Counted from the first letter of the stretch, positions 1-10,215 are shown. The stretch is 64,000 nucleotides of DNA from Clostridia bacterium (GCA_910574255.1 CAJTAK010000002.1:345192-409191), one strand, 5' to 3'. Made by a program: numbers and translations. Notes: generated by a model from the sequence alone, not told the origin.

Positions 1-2437
1 TATTGCTGCCCAGCTCATAATTCTTAGCTCCTAAACCATCCAGTTCAAGCGTTGCCGTTACTTTATCCTGACCGCTTACATTGGGATCCCCATAGGCCGC
101 AGGGGTTACTGTAATGTCCAAAGTTCCTTCGTCACCCACCACGATATTCCGGAGCGCAAGATCACCTACTGCTGTTCCCGGAGCCCGCGTCTTATCATAA
201 ACCTTACTGATCTTACAGCTTCCGGCCTCCACGATAACGGTGCGCTTTTTCACATCCACGCTGCCGGAACAGACAATCTCATTCGCATACTCTTTTCCGT
301 CTATTGTGCCATTGTAAAGAACCTGAAAGCTCTGTCCCATCCCAGCCTCAGGCATGCCGCTCTTACTCAGTGTAAAATGTCCCGGGGTACTATCCGTACT
401 GCTGCCCACTTTTGTAGTAATATTTCCAATCTTTACAATATCCGCCCAGGAGTCGCCATAAACCGCATCATTTTTGATAGTCACTGCATTATCGATTGCG
501 GCCGGAGCGCTGCCCACCAAAAACTCAATCAACTTCACCGTGAACTCGATTGTACCATTCTTTGCATTGTAATCGCTGTTCTTTGGCTGAAAGGCATAGG
601 AAATTGTTCCGCTTCTGTCCTCCGGCAGCTTTGCAAGCTCTGTCTTCAACGCTTCATAAGTAGTATATGTTCTGTTATTATAGGTGTAAGTGAGCGTTCC
701 CTCAACACTGTTTCCCTCCGCATCCGTAAACTTCGGTTCAATAAAGTCTCCCGTTCCCGGACGAATATTCTGCTTTTCATTTACAGCCACAATGCAGTCC
801 CCGGCAGAAATCTCCAGTGTATTACCTGTAAATGCAATGGTATAATTGGGATTTTCCTGCTCTGTAAGTCCTCCCTGCAGGATGCTGTAGCTTCCGACGC
901 TCTCACCGTTCTGACGCTCCAGAGCGCCCGCTAACGGACAGCCCTCAACAACTCCCTGCGCTGTATAGGTTAATTCCGGATCCGGCTGACCATAAGCTTT
1001 ACTCTGAGGATCTGCTTTGACTGTGATCGATTTCTTTTTTACCGTTACCTCCACCAAAACATTTACAGCATTATATTGAGAGTCATCCGGGATAAATACT
1101 GCTTTTAATGAATTTTTTCCGACAGTTCCGTAAGAAGTCACTTCATCTGACCACTTAAATTTACCCTGCACTCTCTGATTGCCTGCATTTTCCGCAGAGC
1201 CGCCCCGAAGGATGTTTTCGCTTACCGCATCGCCAAAGGTCACATCTCCTGCTGTGGGCGCTTGAATCTTCAATTCCTGAGACGGGTCCTCCTCATACGG
1301 CTTTTCGGCCAGCTTAAGTACATCTCCCAGCAGTCCCTGCTGATCCCCACTGTATTTGTAGCTGATTTTCCTATTATTGATAGAAAATGTATATCCATTC
1401 TCTATGGAGCCATCTGTACCGGTCAAAAACAATTTATCGGATGCTCCGATTGTCCCCGTATCACAGTTCGTCACATCTACCAGATAACTTTTGCCGTTCA
1501 GTGTCACAATATTCCACATATGGCTGCCGGCGCCTTTGCCGCCGTCCATTGTTCCGGTAACTGTATAGCAGGCTGCATTGCTGAAAAAGGACAGATCACA
1601 CAGATACTGAAATGCCTTGGAATAGCCCTCGCATACCACATTGGTATTTGAATTGTCGTCAAATACCCATATTAACTGCCAAGGATTGCCATAGGGGGTG
1701 GCGCTTACCGTTGCATTTGTATTGTAAGCAGCCCTGTCGCAGATTTCTTTCAGGTAAGCCTTCAGCTTATTATAATCTGACTGATTCTCATATTTCTTGA
1801 CAATACTCTGTGCCGTATTTACTGCTTTATCCACAGCCCCTGTCTTTGAACGATCTACCGTATAGCTGTCAGCTCCTTGATAGTCCATAGCAACCTTTAA
1901 GGAAAAGGTTATATATTCAGCTAGGGCATCGTTATTCTTCGGCCCCCATGTGATTTTATATCCGGCCGTTTTGTCATACCAGTACAAATCATAGGGACAG
2001 TCCATTAATAGATATGATATAACCTTTCTTACCGCTTCTTCCACCTGTGAGCTTTTAAGTGATGCAAAACCGCTCACTGTAACTTCCGAGGAAATCTTCC
2101 TCCCTGCCGCAATCTCTTCTGCATGGACTTTCAGCGCCTCATAAATAGCCTTTTCATCCCCCGTCAGCCTTGCTGCACCCAGGTTCCCATAGAACGCCGT
2201 TTCCTGGTCCAGCTCCTCATAAGCCCTCTGATACAGATACCCTTCCAGCAGTTCATCCTGATCCGGCAGTTCTTCTTCCAATAGAATTGTTTCAGCAAAG
2301 TCCTCATCCGCTGCCAAACCGCCATTCTGTGCTCCGGCCCACGCATGCAGCGTCCCTGTCTCTGTACTGCTTTCAATCACCGCTGCCAAAAGTATCAACG
2401 CCAGTCCTTTTTTTAATCTATACTTCCATTTTTTCAT
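1..2437 (-). CDS. Surface transglutaminase-like protein with MBG/YDG-type repeats (3' end outside window)
   Basis: Translating the minus strand from ATG at 2437 gives about 812 residues open to the window edge, so the C-terminus is missing. The start follows a GAGAAGGGA ribosome binding site. An N-terminal signal-like segment (MKKWKYRLKKG followed by LALILLAA) suggests export. Around residues 240-350 there is a transglutaminase-like core: Cys in VVCEGYS, His in GSHMWN and Asp in YLVDVTNCD form the expected triad. After it come an MBG-type beta domain (VKADPQSKAYGQPDPELTY) and a YDG-like module (KVYDKTR, later GDPNVSG). Families with these modules are cell-surface proteins of Firmicutes. The substrate cannot be read from the sequence. 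Export and the domain identities are well supported; a role as a protease, a cross-linker or a structural protein is open. Confidence 0.85.
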   Translation of the reverse strand, partial: MKKWKYRLKKGLALILLAAVIESSTETGTLHAWAGAQNGGLAADEDFAETILLEEELPDQDELLEGYLYQRAYEELDQETAFYGNLGAARLTGDEKAIYEALKVHAEEIAAGRKISSEVTVSGFASLKSSQVEEAVRKVISYLLMDCPYDLYWYDKTAGYKITWGPKNNDALAEYITFSLKVAMDYQGADSYTVDRSKTGAVDKAVNTAQSIVKKYENQSDYNKLKAYLKEICDRAAYNTNATVSATPYGNPWQLIWVFDDNSNTNVVCEGYSKAFQYLCDLSFFSNAACYTVTGTMDGGKGAGSHMWNIVTLNGKSYLVDVTNCDTGTIGASDKLFLTGTDGSIENGYTFSINNRKISYKYSGDQQGLLGDVLKLAEKPYEEDPSQELKIQAPTAGDVTFGDAVSENILRGGSAENAGNQRVQGKFKWSDEVTSYGTVGKNSLKAVFIPDDSQYNAVNVLVEVTVKKKSITVKADPQSKAYGQPDPELTYTAQGVVEGCPLAGALERQNGESVGSYSILQGGLTEQENPNYTIAFTGNTLEISAGDCIVAVNEKQNIRPGTGDFIEPKFTDAEGNSVEGTLTYTYNNRTYTTYEALKTELAKLPEDRSGTISYAFQPKNSDYNAKNGTIEFTVKLIEFLVGSAPAAIDNAVTIKNDAVYGDSWADIVKIGNITTKVGSSTDSTPGHFTLSKSGMPEAGMGQSFQVLYNGTIDGKEYANEIVCSGSVDVKKRTVIVEAGSCKISKVYDKTRAPGTAVGDLALRNIVVGDEGTLDITVTPAAYGDPNVSGQDKVTATLELDGLGAKNYELGSN

Positions 2438-2500
2438 TGCATTCCCTTCTCTCAATAACATTCAGCATATATATTTCCTGCACAATTTCTGTATATTGCT

Positions 2501-2528
2501 ATTATACTACTCTTTTCTTTAACTGTAA
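2501..2528 (-). promoter_or_regulatory. Probable sigma-A promoter of the transglutaminase gene
   Basis: On the minus strand TTACAG and TATAAT are separated by 16 bases, about 65 bases before the start codon. The match to the housekeeping consensus is good but untested. Confidence 0.5.
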
Positions 2529-2551
2529 AATAAAATACAGCAACGAACCAC

Positions 2552-2580
2552 TAGAATTCTATCCCATAATCTGATATAAT
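2552..2580 (+). promoter_or_regulatory. Possible extended -10 promoter of the hybrid kinase gene
   Basis: TGATATAAT gives a perfect -10 hexamer with an upstream TG, but the -35 (TAGAAT, 17 bases away) is weak. It lies about 100 bases before the kinase start and is divergent from the transglutaminase promoter. Confidence 0.4.
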
Positions 2581-2679
2581 TCTAATAATATAAACGCAAA
2601 AAGGATTTTACCTTAATAATACTGATGATTTATTTATATTTGCCTAAAAGCAAGCCGATCAGAAAGGGAAAAGATTCAC

Positions 2680-5232
2680 ATGGATATGAAAAGCAAGAAA
2701 AAGAACCTCACAACATATTTTTTAATCGGGAGTTTTGTCCTGCTTCTGGTAATCAGCATAACGGCATTTACATATCTTGGACACTACATGAGCAGAATAA
2801 GCGAGGAATCCATCAATCAAGTGGGTGACCTCTATATGGCGGGTATCAATGATCATATAATCGCACATTTCCGAACGCTAATCGACTTAAAGCTGGAACA
2901 GGTGGAAGCCGTAACGGAAGTAGTTCCCGCTGAGACGGATGATCTGTATGAAGAGCTAATCTACCGAATCCGTATCAGGGGCTTTAATTATCTGGCTCTC
3001 TGTTCGGAGGACGGCTCCCTGCAGATGCTTTCCGGTGATCCCATCGAGCTTGTGGATCCGGAGCCCTTCTTTGAATCCTTAATGCTTGGTGAAAAAAAGG
3101 TTGCCGTGGGCATGGACAGCATGGGCAATGGTGTGGTTATATTCGGTGTCAAAGCAAATTATCCCATGGCAGACGGAGGAACAAGTATGGCTATGGTGAC
3201 GGCTGTTCCCATAGAGTACATCAGTACCATGCTGGGCACAGACGAAGAAAATGCCATTGTATATTCCCATATTATCCGAAAAGACGGCAGCTTTATCGTA
3301 AGCGATATGGCAGATGAATATACGGATTATTTCAGCAGTATGTATGAGCGGTATTCAAGTAATGACCGCCAGCAAATAAGCACTTATATTCAAAATCTTA
3401 CTTCTGCCATGGAAAAAAGGGAAATTTTTTCTGCCATATTAAGCCTTAGCGGAAGCAGCCAGCAGATCTATTGTACCCCGCTGCCCTACTCAGAATGGCA
3501 TCTGGTGACTATACTTCCTTTCGGTGTCCTGAATGAAACGGTAGAGTCACTGGATCGGCAGCGAACAGCTGCCACATTGCTTGTAACAGCATTTATTATT
3601 ATCGTACTTATTGCTATATTTTATGTCTATTTTCGTATGACCCGCCAGCAGCTTAAAGATCTGGAGGAAGCCCGTCAGGACGCCCTGGCTGCCACAAAAG
3701 CAAAAAGCACCTTTCTTTCCAATATGAGTCATGACATTCGTACGCCTATGAATGCAATCGTAGGTATGACGGCAATTGCCACGGCACATATTGACGATAT
3801 GGATCAGGTGCAAAACTGTCTGAAAAAAATTGCTCTCTCCGGCAAGCATCTTCTTGGACTTATTAATGATGTGCTGGATATGTCAAAAATCGAGAGCGGA
3901 AAAATGACTCTGACAGAGGAACAGATCTCCCTGCGGGAAGTGGTGGAGGGAATTGTCAGCATTGTACAGACACAGGTCAAAGCCAAAAACCAGAATTTTA
4001 ATGTCCATATTGATAATATTGTGGCAGAGGATGTGTACTGCGACAGTGTCCGCTTAAATCAAGTCCTGCTGAACATGCTGTCCAACGCAGTGAAATATAC
4101 ACAGGAAGGCGGCACAATACAACTGTCCTTATTCCAGGAAGATGCCCCGGATCCCAAAGGCAGTGAATATATCCGTACTCATATTAAGGTAAAAGACAAT
4201 GGAATCGGCATGGCGCCGGATTTTCTCGAACATATTTTCGATTCTTATTCAAGGGCCGACAGCAAGCGGGTACAGAAGACAGAAGGCGCAGGCCTTGGCA
4301 TGGCAATCACAAAATATATCATAGATACCATGGACGGAACCATAACTGTAGAGAGCGAACCAAATAAGGGAACCGAAATTCATGTAATTCTGGATCTGGA
4401 AAAGGCTGATATACAGGATATTGACATGGTTCTTCCCCCATGGATGATGCTTGTGGTTGATGACGATGAAACCCTGTGCCGTACGGCAGTGGATGCCCTA
4501 AAATCTATCGGCATTCAAGCCGACTGGACTCTGAGCGGAGAAACGGCCCTGGAGATGGTTCGCAAGCATCATCAGACAAGGACTGATTATCAGATTATTC
4601 TGCTGGATTGGAAGCTTCCGGGTATGGACGGCCTTATGGTTGCCCGGCAGATTCGAAAAATCGTCGGTGAAGATATGCCGATTATCCTGATCTCCGCCTA
4701 TGACTGGGATGACTTTGAAGGAGAAGCGAGAGACGCCGGAATCAATGGTTTTATTGCAAAGCCCCTGTTCAAATCCACGCTATTCCACGGATTAAAGAAA
4801 TATATGAATTTGGAAACCGATGAGGATGAGGAAGACAAAGATATAGATTTAGCAGGATATCATCTGCTGGCTGCAGAGGATAATGAATTAAACTGGGAGA
4901 TTCTGGATGAATTATTGTCTGACGCCGGTTTGCAGTTAGACTGGGCCGAGAACGGACAACTCTGTCTGGAAAAATTCCAGGCATCCGAACCGGGATATTA
5001 CAGCGCAATTCTTATGGATGTGCGGATGCCTGTTATGAATGGCTACGAAGCCACGGAAGCAATTCGCAGTCTGGATCGTCCGGACGCCAAAACCATTCCA
5101 ATTATTGCTATGACGGCAGATGCCTTCTCAGAAGATGTCCAGCACTGTCTGGCCTGCGGAATGAACGCACATACCGCCAAGCCGATTAATCTTGATGAAG
5201 TTATTTCGCTGTTGAAAAAACATATTCTGTGA
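2680..5232 (+). CDS. Membrane-bound hybrid sensor histidine kinase with two receiver domains
   Basis: 850 residues; start at ATG 2680 behind AGAAAGGGA. Layout: a first membrane helix near residues 11-32, an extracytoplasmic sensor of roughly 250 residues (double-Cache-like by size and position), a second helix near 300-322, a dimerization/phosphoacceptor segment with His in NMSHDIRTPMN (about 352), an ATPase domain with the N-box (NMLSNAVKYT) and DNGIGM/GAGLGMAI boxes, then two receivers. The first has phosphoacceptor Asp in LLDWKLPGMDG, the second in LMDVRMPVMNG with the AEDNELN acidic patch. It is a phosphorelay-type kinase whose final partner is not adjacent: no output regulator gene lies beside it. 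Such proteins in gut Clostridia often sense small organic ligands, but this ligand is unknown. Confidence 0.9.
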   Translation: MDMKSKKKNLTTYFLIGSFVLLLVISITAFTYLGHYMSRISEESINQVGDLYMAGINDHIIAHFRTLIDLKLEQVEAVTEVVPAETDDLYEELIYRIRIRGFNYLALCSEDGSLQMLSGDPIELVDPEPFFESLMLGEKKVAVGMDSMGNGVVIFGVKANYPMADGGTSMAMVTAVPIEYISTMLGTDEENAIVYSHIIRKDGSFIVSDMADEYTDYFSSMYERYSSNDRQQISTYIQNLTSAMEKREIFSAILSLSGSSQQIYCTPLPYSEWHLVTILPFGVLNETVESLDRQRTAATLLVTAFIIIVLIAIFYVYFRMTRQQLKDLEEARQDALAATKAKSTFLSNMSHDIRTPMNAIVGMTAIATAHIDDMDQVQNCLKKIALSGKHLLGLINDVLDMSKIESGKMTLTEEQISLREVVEGIVSIVQTQVKAKNQNFNVHIDNIVAEDVYCDSVRLNQVLLNMLSNAVKYTQEGGTIQLSLFQEDAPDPKGSEYIRTHIKVKDNGIGMAPDFLEHIFDSYSRADSKRVQKTEGAGLGMAITKYIIDTMDGTITVESEPNKGTEIHVILDLEKADIQDIDMVLPPWMMLVVDDDETLCRTAVDALKSIGIQADWTLSGETALEMVRKHHQTRTDYQIILLDWKLPGMDGLMVARQIRKIVGEDMPIILISAYDWDDFEGEARDAGINGFIAKPLFKSTLFHGLKKYMNLETDEDEEDKDIDLAGYHLLAAEDNELNWEILDELLSDAGLQLDWAENGQLCLEKFQASEPGYYSAILMDVRMPVMNGYEATEAIRSLDRPDAKTIPIIAMTADAFSEDVQHCLACGMNAHTAKPINLDEVISLLKKHIL

Positions 5233-5296
5233 GATTCGCCTTGCAAACTGGGCTTCTGTCTGTACTGAATGGTTACAAAGCGTACCATAATATATG

Positions 5297-5490
5297 AAAA
5301 AGGGGGCTGTCGGGAAATAAGACAGAAGACTTTTCTGATACCCAGTGTCCGGCTGTTTGTGTACAGGCTGTCTGCTCTGTACGGATATTGCTTTTTAATG
5401 TCCGTACATATCAGACAGAATGTACACAAACCGTCCGAACACAGGGTATAGAAATGGCTGATGTCTTATTTCCCGACAGCCCCTTTTTCT
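5297..5490. repeat. 190-bp imperfect palindrome with about 95-bp arms
   Basis: The left part begins GAAAAAGGGGGCTGTCGGG and the right part ends with its near-complement. The similarity continues inward through the GTGTCCGGCTGTTTGTGTAC stretch to a centre near 5390. It sits between the convergent kinase and permease genes, so it could act as a bidirectional terminator, but it is far longer than a terminator needs. The outer arm recurs once at about 27330-27372, and the TGTCCGGCTGTT motif recurs in the loop of the hairpin at 59568-59675. It has no coding capacity. Confidence 0.85.
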
Positions 5491-5560
5491 GTTGTCAGGC
5501 TGTCAAGTAAACTATTTCTCCCCTCTTCTTGGCTCACTGCCCACCAGAGAAGGAATCTCC

Positions 5561-8266
5561 CTACAAACTCTCTTGCCTGATACTGTCAATAATATTCTCC
5601 CCCTTAATCCGATTCCTGGCATACATCATGGTAGCAAACACCACCAGAAACACACTGCAAACCGCAATCAGAATACTAGTCACCGGAACATAAAACCCCG
5701 TATCCATACTTCTCTCCACCACCCTGTAAATCTGCCAGGTAACAAAGATCGACACCGGAAGCCCATAGAGAAGCGCCTTGCACCCATACAGGACACATTC
5801 ATAATTCAGCATTCGCCGAAGTCCCCCGGGCGTCATACCCACGGAGCTTAGAACCGCAAACTCCTTTCTCCGAAGCAGCACGCCCGTAGAAATGGTATTA
5901 AACACATTGGCCACCGCAATCAGGGAAATCAAAGTAATAAACCCATAGCTAAACACATCCATAGTCATCATCAGATTCTTCCGTGTCTGGCGGCCCTCCG
6001 CCTCATTCATCACAAAGAAATAGCTGTCAAAGCTGCCATCGAGAGAAAGCTCCTCCAGACGCTCCGCCACTTGCTGGTGATTCTCCGCCTGAATATAAAG
6101 CTGTATGCTTCTCAGATCAAGCGCATTCGATCCAACCAGGCTGTCAAACATACTCTCTGAAAGAATAACGGAAAAGCCTCCGCCCCATTCCCCATAGAGA
6201 TTCATAGGCGCTCTCTCGGCAAATACTCCTACGGTCACATTCACGGGAATCTGGAAGTCCTCCCGCTTCTGGTCCATCCCCGTTCTCTCCTGAGCTTTTG
6301 TAAGCGCCTCGTAATCCGTGAGCATCATCTCAATCTCCTGTCCCGGAGCCTTTAAGATGTCAAAAAGCCGGTAACGCTGCTGCTCTGAAATATATCCCTG
6401 GAGCTGATTCAGCGCAATCACCTTGGAGTCCCCTAAAACCGGATATTCCTCCTTTGAAAGCCCCAGCTCCTTCACATACTCCTCATAATCTCCATCCGTC
6501 AAAACCAGAATCCGGGAATCATAAAGCACAAGCCTGCCATCCTCCTGACGGTGCCCTTCCATATTTCCGTATCCTGCCATATCATCATTCAAAATTTCCC
6601 GGTAGTCCTCTGTCACCTGTTCGGGATCAAGATATACGTCCATATTGCTGCCCCCTACATAGAGCACCCTGTCGACACCGCTTATATTCCCCGTCTCCTC
6701 CAGGAGCCTTTTCGCCTCCCCTTTATTTTCACCTTCCTCAATATACACGGAAATATCATATTCCGGCGTACTCTGTACCGTACCGACACTGCTTTTCAAA
6801 TAAGTTGAAAAAGAGCTTGCGGAAATAAACAGCACAATGCTGATAAACAGGGAAAAAATCGTAGTTCGATACTGCCTTTTACTCCTGGAAAAATGCTTCC
6901 CCGCAATCATTCCCTCCAATCCGAAGAAACGGTAAGCAAGCTTTCCCTTCCTTGCAACTTTCTTCGGCACCCGAATATCCCCTGACTGGCGAATAGCCTC
7001 CATAGGCGACACCTTAGCCGCACGCCTGGAGGGAATCCATGCGGAAATCAGTACCGTCATAAGAGCCGTAGCCCCGGCGATGACCACTGCCGGCCAGGAC
7101 ACATGAAGATGCATCTTCCCTGCCGAAGCATAGATATAATAAAAGGCATTTCCCGTAAAATGCAGGGTAACTCCAATCCCGCCAATGCCGCTTACAATTC
7201 CAACCGGAATCCCCACAGCGCTCACCAGAAGAGCCTCCCTTAACACCATGCCCCGAAGCTGCTTAGGCGTTGCGCCGGCAGAAGCCAGAATCCCAAACTG
7301 CCTGGTACGGTCACTGACAGAGATCGCAAAGGAATTATAAACCAGGGAAATCCCCCCTGTCATAATAAGAAGAATCAAAATCGCCGCCAATCCATAAAGC
7401 ATCTGCATAAAAGGCCGGTTGGAAGAAGTCCCCTGATAGCGAAGCAGCTCCGAATTGTAGGTAGCATAGGAGCTCCCCGCCATATGCTCATCCGTAAACC
7501 GATAAATATCCGAAGACTTGTGCAACCTGTAATAGCAGGCAAAACGGCTGCCCTCCAAAGGATTTTTATCCCTAATGGTAATGGCATAATAAGCTGAACT
7601 GTTGGAATCCAAAAATCCCGGACTCTCCACAATCCCCACCACCGTATAAGTGCGTGTCATCTCCGGAACCAGTTCCTCCGCCAACATGGGGGCCTCAAGG
7701 CTCCCTTCCTCCACTTCCTCTCGGATGATGGGATTATACAGAGTAAGCTCGCCGTGCTCCTCATCTGTGGTAAAACGTCTGCCAATCTCCAAAGTCAGAG
7801 TATCCCCCAGAGCAATATCCGCCTTTCCGATACTCATAGCCGTAGAACTTACCACAAGCTCACTGCCATTCTCCGGCATACGCCCCGTCCGGAGCCGGAG
7901 GGGCAAAAGACTTTGATCCGCTTCCATCCCCAGAACAAAAAGATAAGGAGCACGCCTTGTACTCATCTCCTCCTCTTTCACACCAGGAAGCACGGCATAA
8001 CCGATCTCCTGAAACGTCTCCGACTCCTCCACCTCATCCGACTTTCGGATCTCCCCAGCCTGCTGCCCGGAAAGCTCATAGACAGCCCCATGCCAGTTCC
8101 CTGCCTGCAAAATAACCGATTCAATCATATAATGCTGCAAACTTGAAATAAAAGTTGTAACGGCCGTCAGCATAGCCGCAGCCAGAATAATCCCGATAAT
8201 CGTCACCAAAGTACGCATTTTATTTTTCTTCAAGGTCTTAATGGTGGTCCGTGTAAACACATTCAT
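5561..8266 (-). CDS. FtsX/MacB-type ABC transporter permease
   Basis: 901 residues. It has an N-terminal helix (LVTIIGIILAAAMLTAVTTF), a first extracytoplasmic domain of about 240 residues, a block of three helices (about 290-420), the RRAAKVSPMEAIR signature typical of FtsX permeases, a second N-terminal-like helix near 460, a second large outside domain, and a final three-helix block from about 775. This duplicated FtsX layout is usual for large Firmicute permeases that handle cell-envelope peptides or lipoproteins. Its ATG overlaps the stop of the ATPase gene (ATGA at 8263-8266), so the two are translationally coupled. Together with the upstream two-component genes this resembles BceRS-BceAB/VraDE-like detoxification modules. 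The substrate is inferred only. Confidence 0.85.
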   Translation of the reverse strand: MNVFTRTTIKTLKKNKMRTLVTIIGIILAAAMLTAVTTFISSLQHYMIESVILQAGNWHGAVYELSGQQAGEIRKSDEVEESETFQEIGYAVLPGVKEEEMSTRRAPYLFVLGMEADQSLLPLRLRTGRMPENGSELVVSSTAMSIGKADIALGDTLTLEIGRRFTTDEEHGELTLYNPIIREEVEEGSLEAPMLAEELVPEMTRTYTVVGIVESPGFLDSNSSAYYAITIRDKNPLEGSRFACYYRLHKSSDIYRFTDEHMAGSSYATYNSELLRYQGTSSNRPFMQMLYGLAAILILLIMTGGISLVYNSFAISVSDRTRQFGILASAGATPKQLRGMVLREALLVSAVGIPVGIVSGIGGIGVTLHFTGNAFYYIYASAGKMHLHVSWPAVVIAGATALMTVLISAWIPSRRAAKVSPMEAIRQSGDIRVPKKVARKGKLAYRFFGLEGMIAGKHFSRSKRQYRTTIFSLFISIVLFISASSFSTYLKSSVGTVQSTPEYDISVYIEEGENKGEAKRLLEETGNISGVDRVLYVGGSNMDVYLDPEQVTEDYREILNDDMAGYGNMEGHRQEDGRLVLYDSRILVLTDGDYEEYVKELGLSKEEYPVLGDSKVIALNQLQGYISEQQRYRLFDILKAPGQEIEMMLTDYEALTKAQERTGMDQKREDFQIPVNVTVGVFAERAPMNLYGEWGGGFSVILSESMFDSLVGSNALDLRSIQLYIQAENHQQVAERLEELSLDGSFDSYFFVMNEAEGRQTRKNLMMTMDVFSYGFITLISLIAVANVFNTISTGVLLRRKEFAVLSSVGMTPGGLRRMLNYECVLYGCKALLYGLPVSIFVTWQIYRVVERSMDTGFYVPVTSILIAVCSVFLVVFATMMYARNRIKGENIIDSIRQESL

Positions 8267-8946
8267 CTGCGGATCACCTCATCTCTTGCAATCTTTCCAT
8301 CCTCAATGGAAATAATCCGATCCGCCTGCAAAGCCAGGTTCTCATCATGGGTAATCACCACAAGGGTCTGCCCATACTTCTGATTCGACAGCTTTAAAAG
8401 CTCCATAATCTCCTGACTGTTCTTGGAATCCAGATTCCCTGTAGGCTCATCCGCCAGCACAATGGCCGGAGCATTCATAAGGGCCCGCCCAATGGATACC
8501 CTCTGCTGCTGTCCCCCGGAAAGCTGATTGGGAAGATGCCTCTTCCTCCCCTCCAGGTTCAGCGTATGAAGAAGCTCCTTAAGCCTCTTCTCATTCACCT
8601 CCCGGCCATCCATCAGCACCGGAAGCGTCATATTCTCCTCCACATCCAGAACCGGAATCAAATTATAAAACTGATAAATCAGCCCAATCTCCCTCCGCCT
8701 AAAAATCGCAAGCTGCTCCTCATTCTGACTGTAAACATCCTTCCCATCCAGATACACATGCCCCGAGGTAGGCCGATCCACCCCGCCCAAAATATGAAGC
8801 AGCGTAGACTTCCCGGACCCCGACGGCCCAATAATCGCCACAAACTCCCCCTGCTGAATCAAAAAAGAAACGTCATCCAACGCCCGTACCTCATTCTCAC
8901 CCTTGCCATACACCTTCGAAAGATGCTCCACCTTCAACAACTCCAT
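8263..8946 (-). CDS. ABC transporter ATP-binding protein (MacB/LolD family)
   Basis: 227 residues from ATG 8946, chosen because AGGAGG lies seven bases upstream. A longer reading adds 13 residues without a ribosome site. Walker A is GPSGSGKST, the Q-loop is in [15 protein letters not shown], the signature is LSGGQQQR, Walker B is [12 protein letters not shown] and the H-loop is VITHD. This subfamily powers FtsX-type permeases without transporting through a classic channel (mechanotransmission). It is the partner of the coupled permease gene and probably controlled by the kinase/regulator pair encoded just upstream. Confidence 0.92.
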   Translation of the reverse strand: MELLKVEHLSKVYGKGENEVRALDDVSFLIQQGEFVAIIGPSGSGKSTLLHILGGVDRPTSGHVYLDGKDVYSQNEEQLAIFRRREIGLIYQFYNLIPVLDVEENMTLPVLMDGREVNEKRLKELLHTLNLEGRKRHLPNQLSGGQQQRVSIGRALMNAPAIVLADEPTGNLDSKNSQEIMELLKLSNQKYGQTLVVITHDENLALQADRIISIEDGKIARDEVIRR

Positions 8947-9031
8947 GATATTCCTCCTAAAATCCATCCTTTGAGTATTCTCCAAAATTCTTTATATAAA
9001 AGCTTTCAAGAATACCTCCTTACACCACAGG

Positions 9032-9084
9032 AGTATAGCGCCCCACAATGACATTCCAGTGACACCAAAATAACAAAATTGTCA
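9032..9084 (-). promoter_or_regulatory. Candidate promoter and response-regulator operator for the ABC genes
   Basis: Upstream of the ATPase gene the minus strand has TATACT (9032-9037) as a possible -10. Upstream of it, TGTCA half-sites at 9049-9053 and 9060-9064 are spaced 11 bases apart, the usual spacing for OmpR-family dimers, and an inverted half-site lies at 9080-9084. The placement fits autoregulated control of the transporter by the response regulator encoded upstream. No binding data. Confidence 0.4.
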
Positions 9085-9201
9085 CATAAGAATAAATTTA
9101 TAACCCCCTCCTCCCAAAAGCTTACAAAACCTCCCTCTATCCTATTAAAATTCCCGCCGCTGTTCACAGCAGCCAATTCCCCTCACATCCATAAAGCAGC
9201 C

Positions 9202-10215
9202 TTACACCACACCTTTATAAAAACGCATGGTAAACCGCGCGCCGCCCTCCGTCCGATTCTCCGCCTTCAAAGTCCCATTTTGAGCACACACGATCATACG
9301 CGCCAAAGCAAGGCCAATCCCCACATTGGAATCCAAAGCATCCTTTCCCTTATAAAAACGCTCAAAAAGATGAGGTAAATCCTCCGGATCAATCCCCGGA
9401 CCATTATCCTCAATAACAATTTCTGTATACAAATGATTTTCTTCCACACGAATCCACAGAGTTCCCCCCTGGCCCATATGCTCCATGCAATTCTTGAAAA
9501 TATTCCCAAGAGCCTCAACACTCCAGGCAGCATCTCCCACAAACCCCGCCCGGTCATCTATCTCTTTCACAACCGTCTGCTCACGCAATTCCATGGGAAT
9601 CCCAAGAGGGCCAATGGCATTTTCCACCAGATTGGATGCATCCACCCGCTCTCTGGCAAATACGGCAGTCCCCGCATCAATCTTCGAGATCTTAAGCAGG
9701 GCATTCACCAGCCAGTCCACCCTGTCTAAAAGCCGGCCTCCCTCATAAGCCAAACGCCGTCTCCCACTCTCATCCGTCTCCTCCAAAAGCCTGGTCAGAA
9801 GCAAATGCAGAGAGGTAAGGGGCGTCCGAAGCTGATGGGAAATATCTGCCAGAGAATCACTTAAGTAGCGTTTCTCCTTAAGCAGCGTATCCGACTGCTC
9901 CGTCAAGCGCAGCAGCAGCTTTTCCACCTCATTGGCCAGAATCGCCAGTTCCCCTTCCTGATAACTGGTGAAATTCAGATTTCGTTCCCCATGAAGCATC
10001 CGATCCGCATCCGCCGCAAGATTTTTCAGCCTGTCATACCGTTTTTTTGTGAAAAAGAGCCAGATAAAAATGATTCCCATACTGCCGAATTCCCCATAAA
10101 CAACACAGGATAAATTCTCAGGAAAAAGAAATCCTCCTAGGCATCCAACAGAAACAAGGAATGCCAGGGATATCCATATTTGCCTATTTATTTCCTTATT
10201 TCGCAAAAAACCCAT
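9202..10215 (-). CDS. Two-component sensor histidine kinase
   Basis: 337 residues; ATG after GAGAAAGGGCT. Two closely spaced helices occupy about residues 14-53 with almost no external loop, the arrangement of intramembrane-sensing kinases. HAMP-like linker, then the phosphoacceptor His in DISHQLRTPLTS (about 133), an N-box (NIFKNCMEHM), a G1 box (DNGPGIDPEDLPHLFERF) and a G2 box (VGIGLALARM). It lacks an extracellular sensor, so like BceS it probably senses through the adjacent FtsX transporter rather than directly. Lies 94 bases downstream of the regulator gene and 255 bases upstream of the ATPase gene. Confidence 0.9.
   Translation of the reverse strand: MGFLRNKEINRQIWISLAFLVSVGCLGGFLFPENLSCVVYGEFGSMGIIFIWLFFTKKRYDRLKNLAADADRMLHGERNLNFTSYQEGELAILANEVEKLLLRLTEQSDTLLKEKRYLSDSLADISHQLRTPLTSLHLLLTRLLEETDESGRRRLAYEGGRLLDRVDWLVNALLKISKIDAGTAVFARERVDASNLVENAIGPLGIPMELREQTVVKEIDDRAGFVGDAAWSVEALGNIFKNCMEHMGQGGTLWIRVEENHLYTEIVIEDNGPGIDPEDLPHLFERFYKGKDALDSNVGIGLALARMIVCAQNGTLKAENRTEGGARFTMRFYKGVV

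Noticed and set aside
377..1651. Several plus-strand ORFs in the first 2.4 kb
   Set aside because: They are antisense shadows of the partial transglutaminase gene, which has clear domains and an intact frame across the region.
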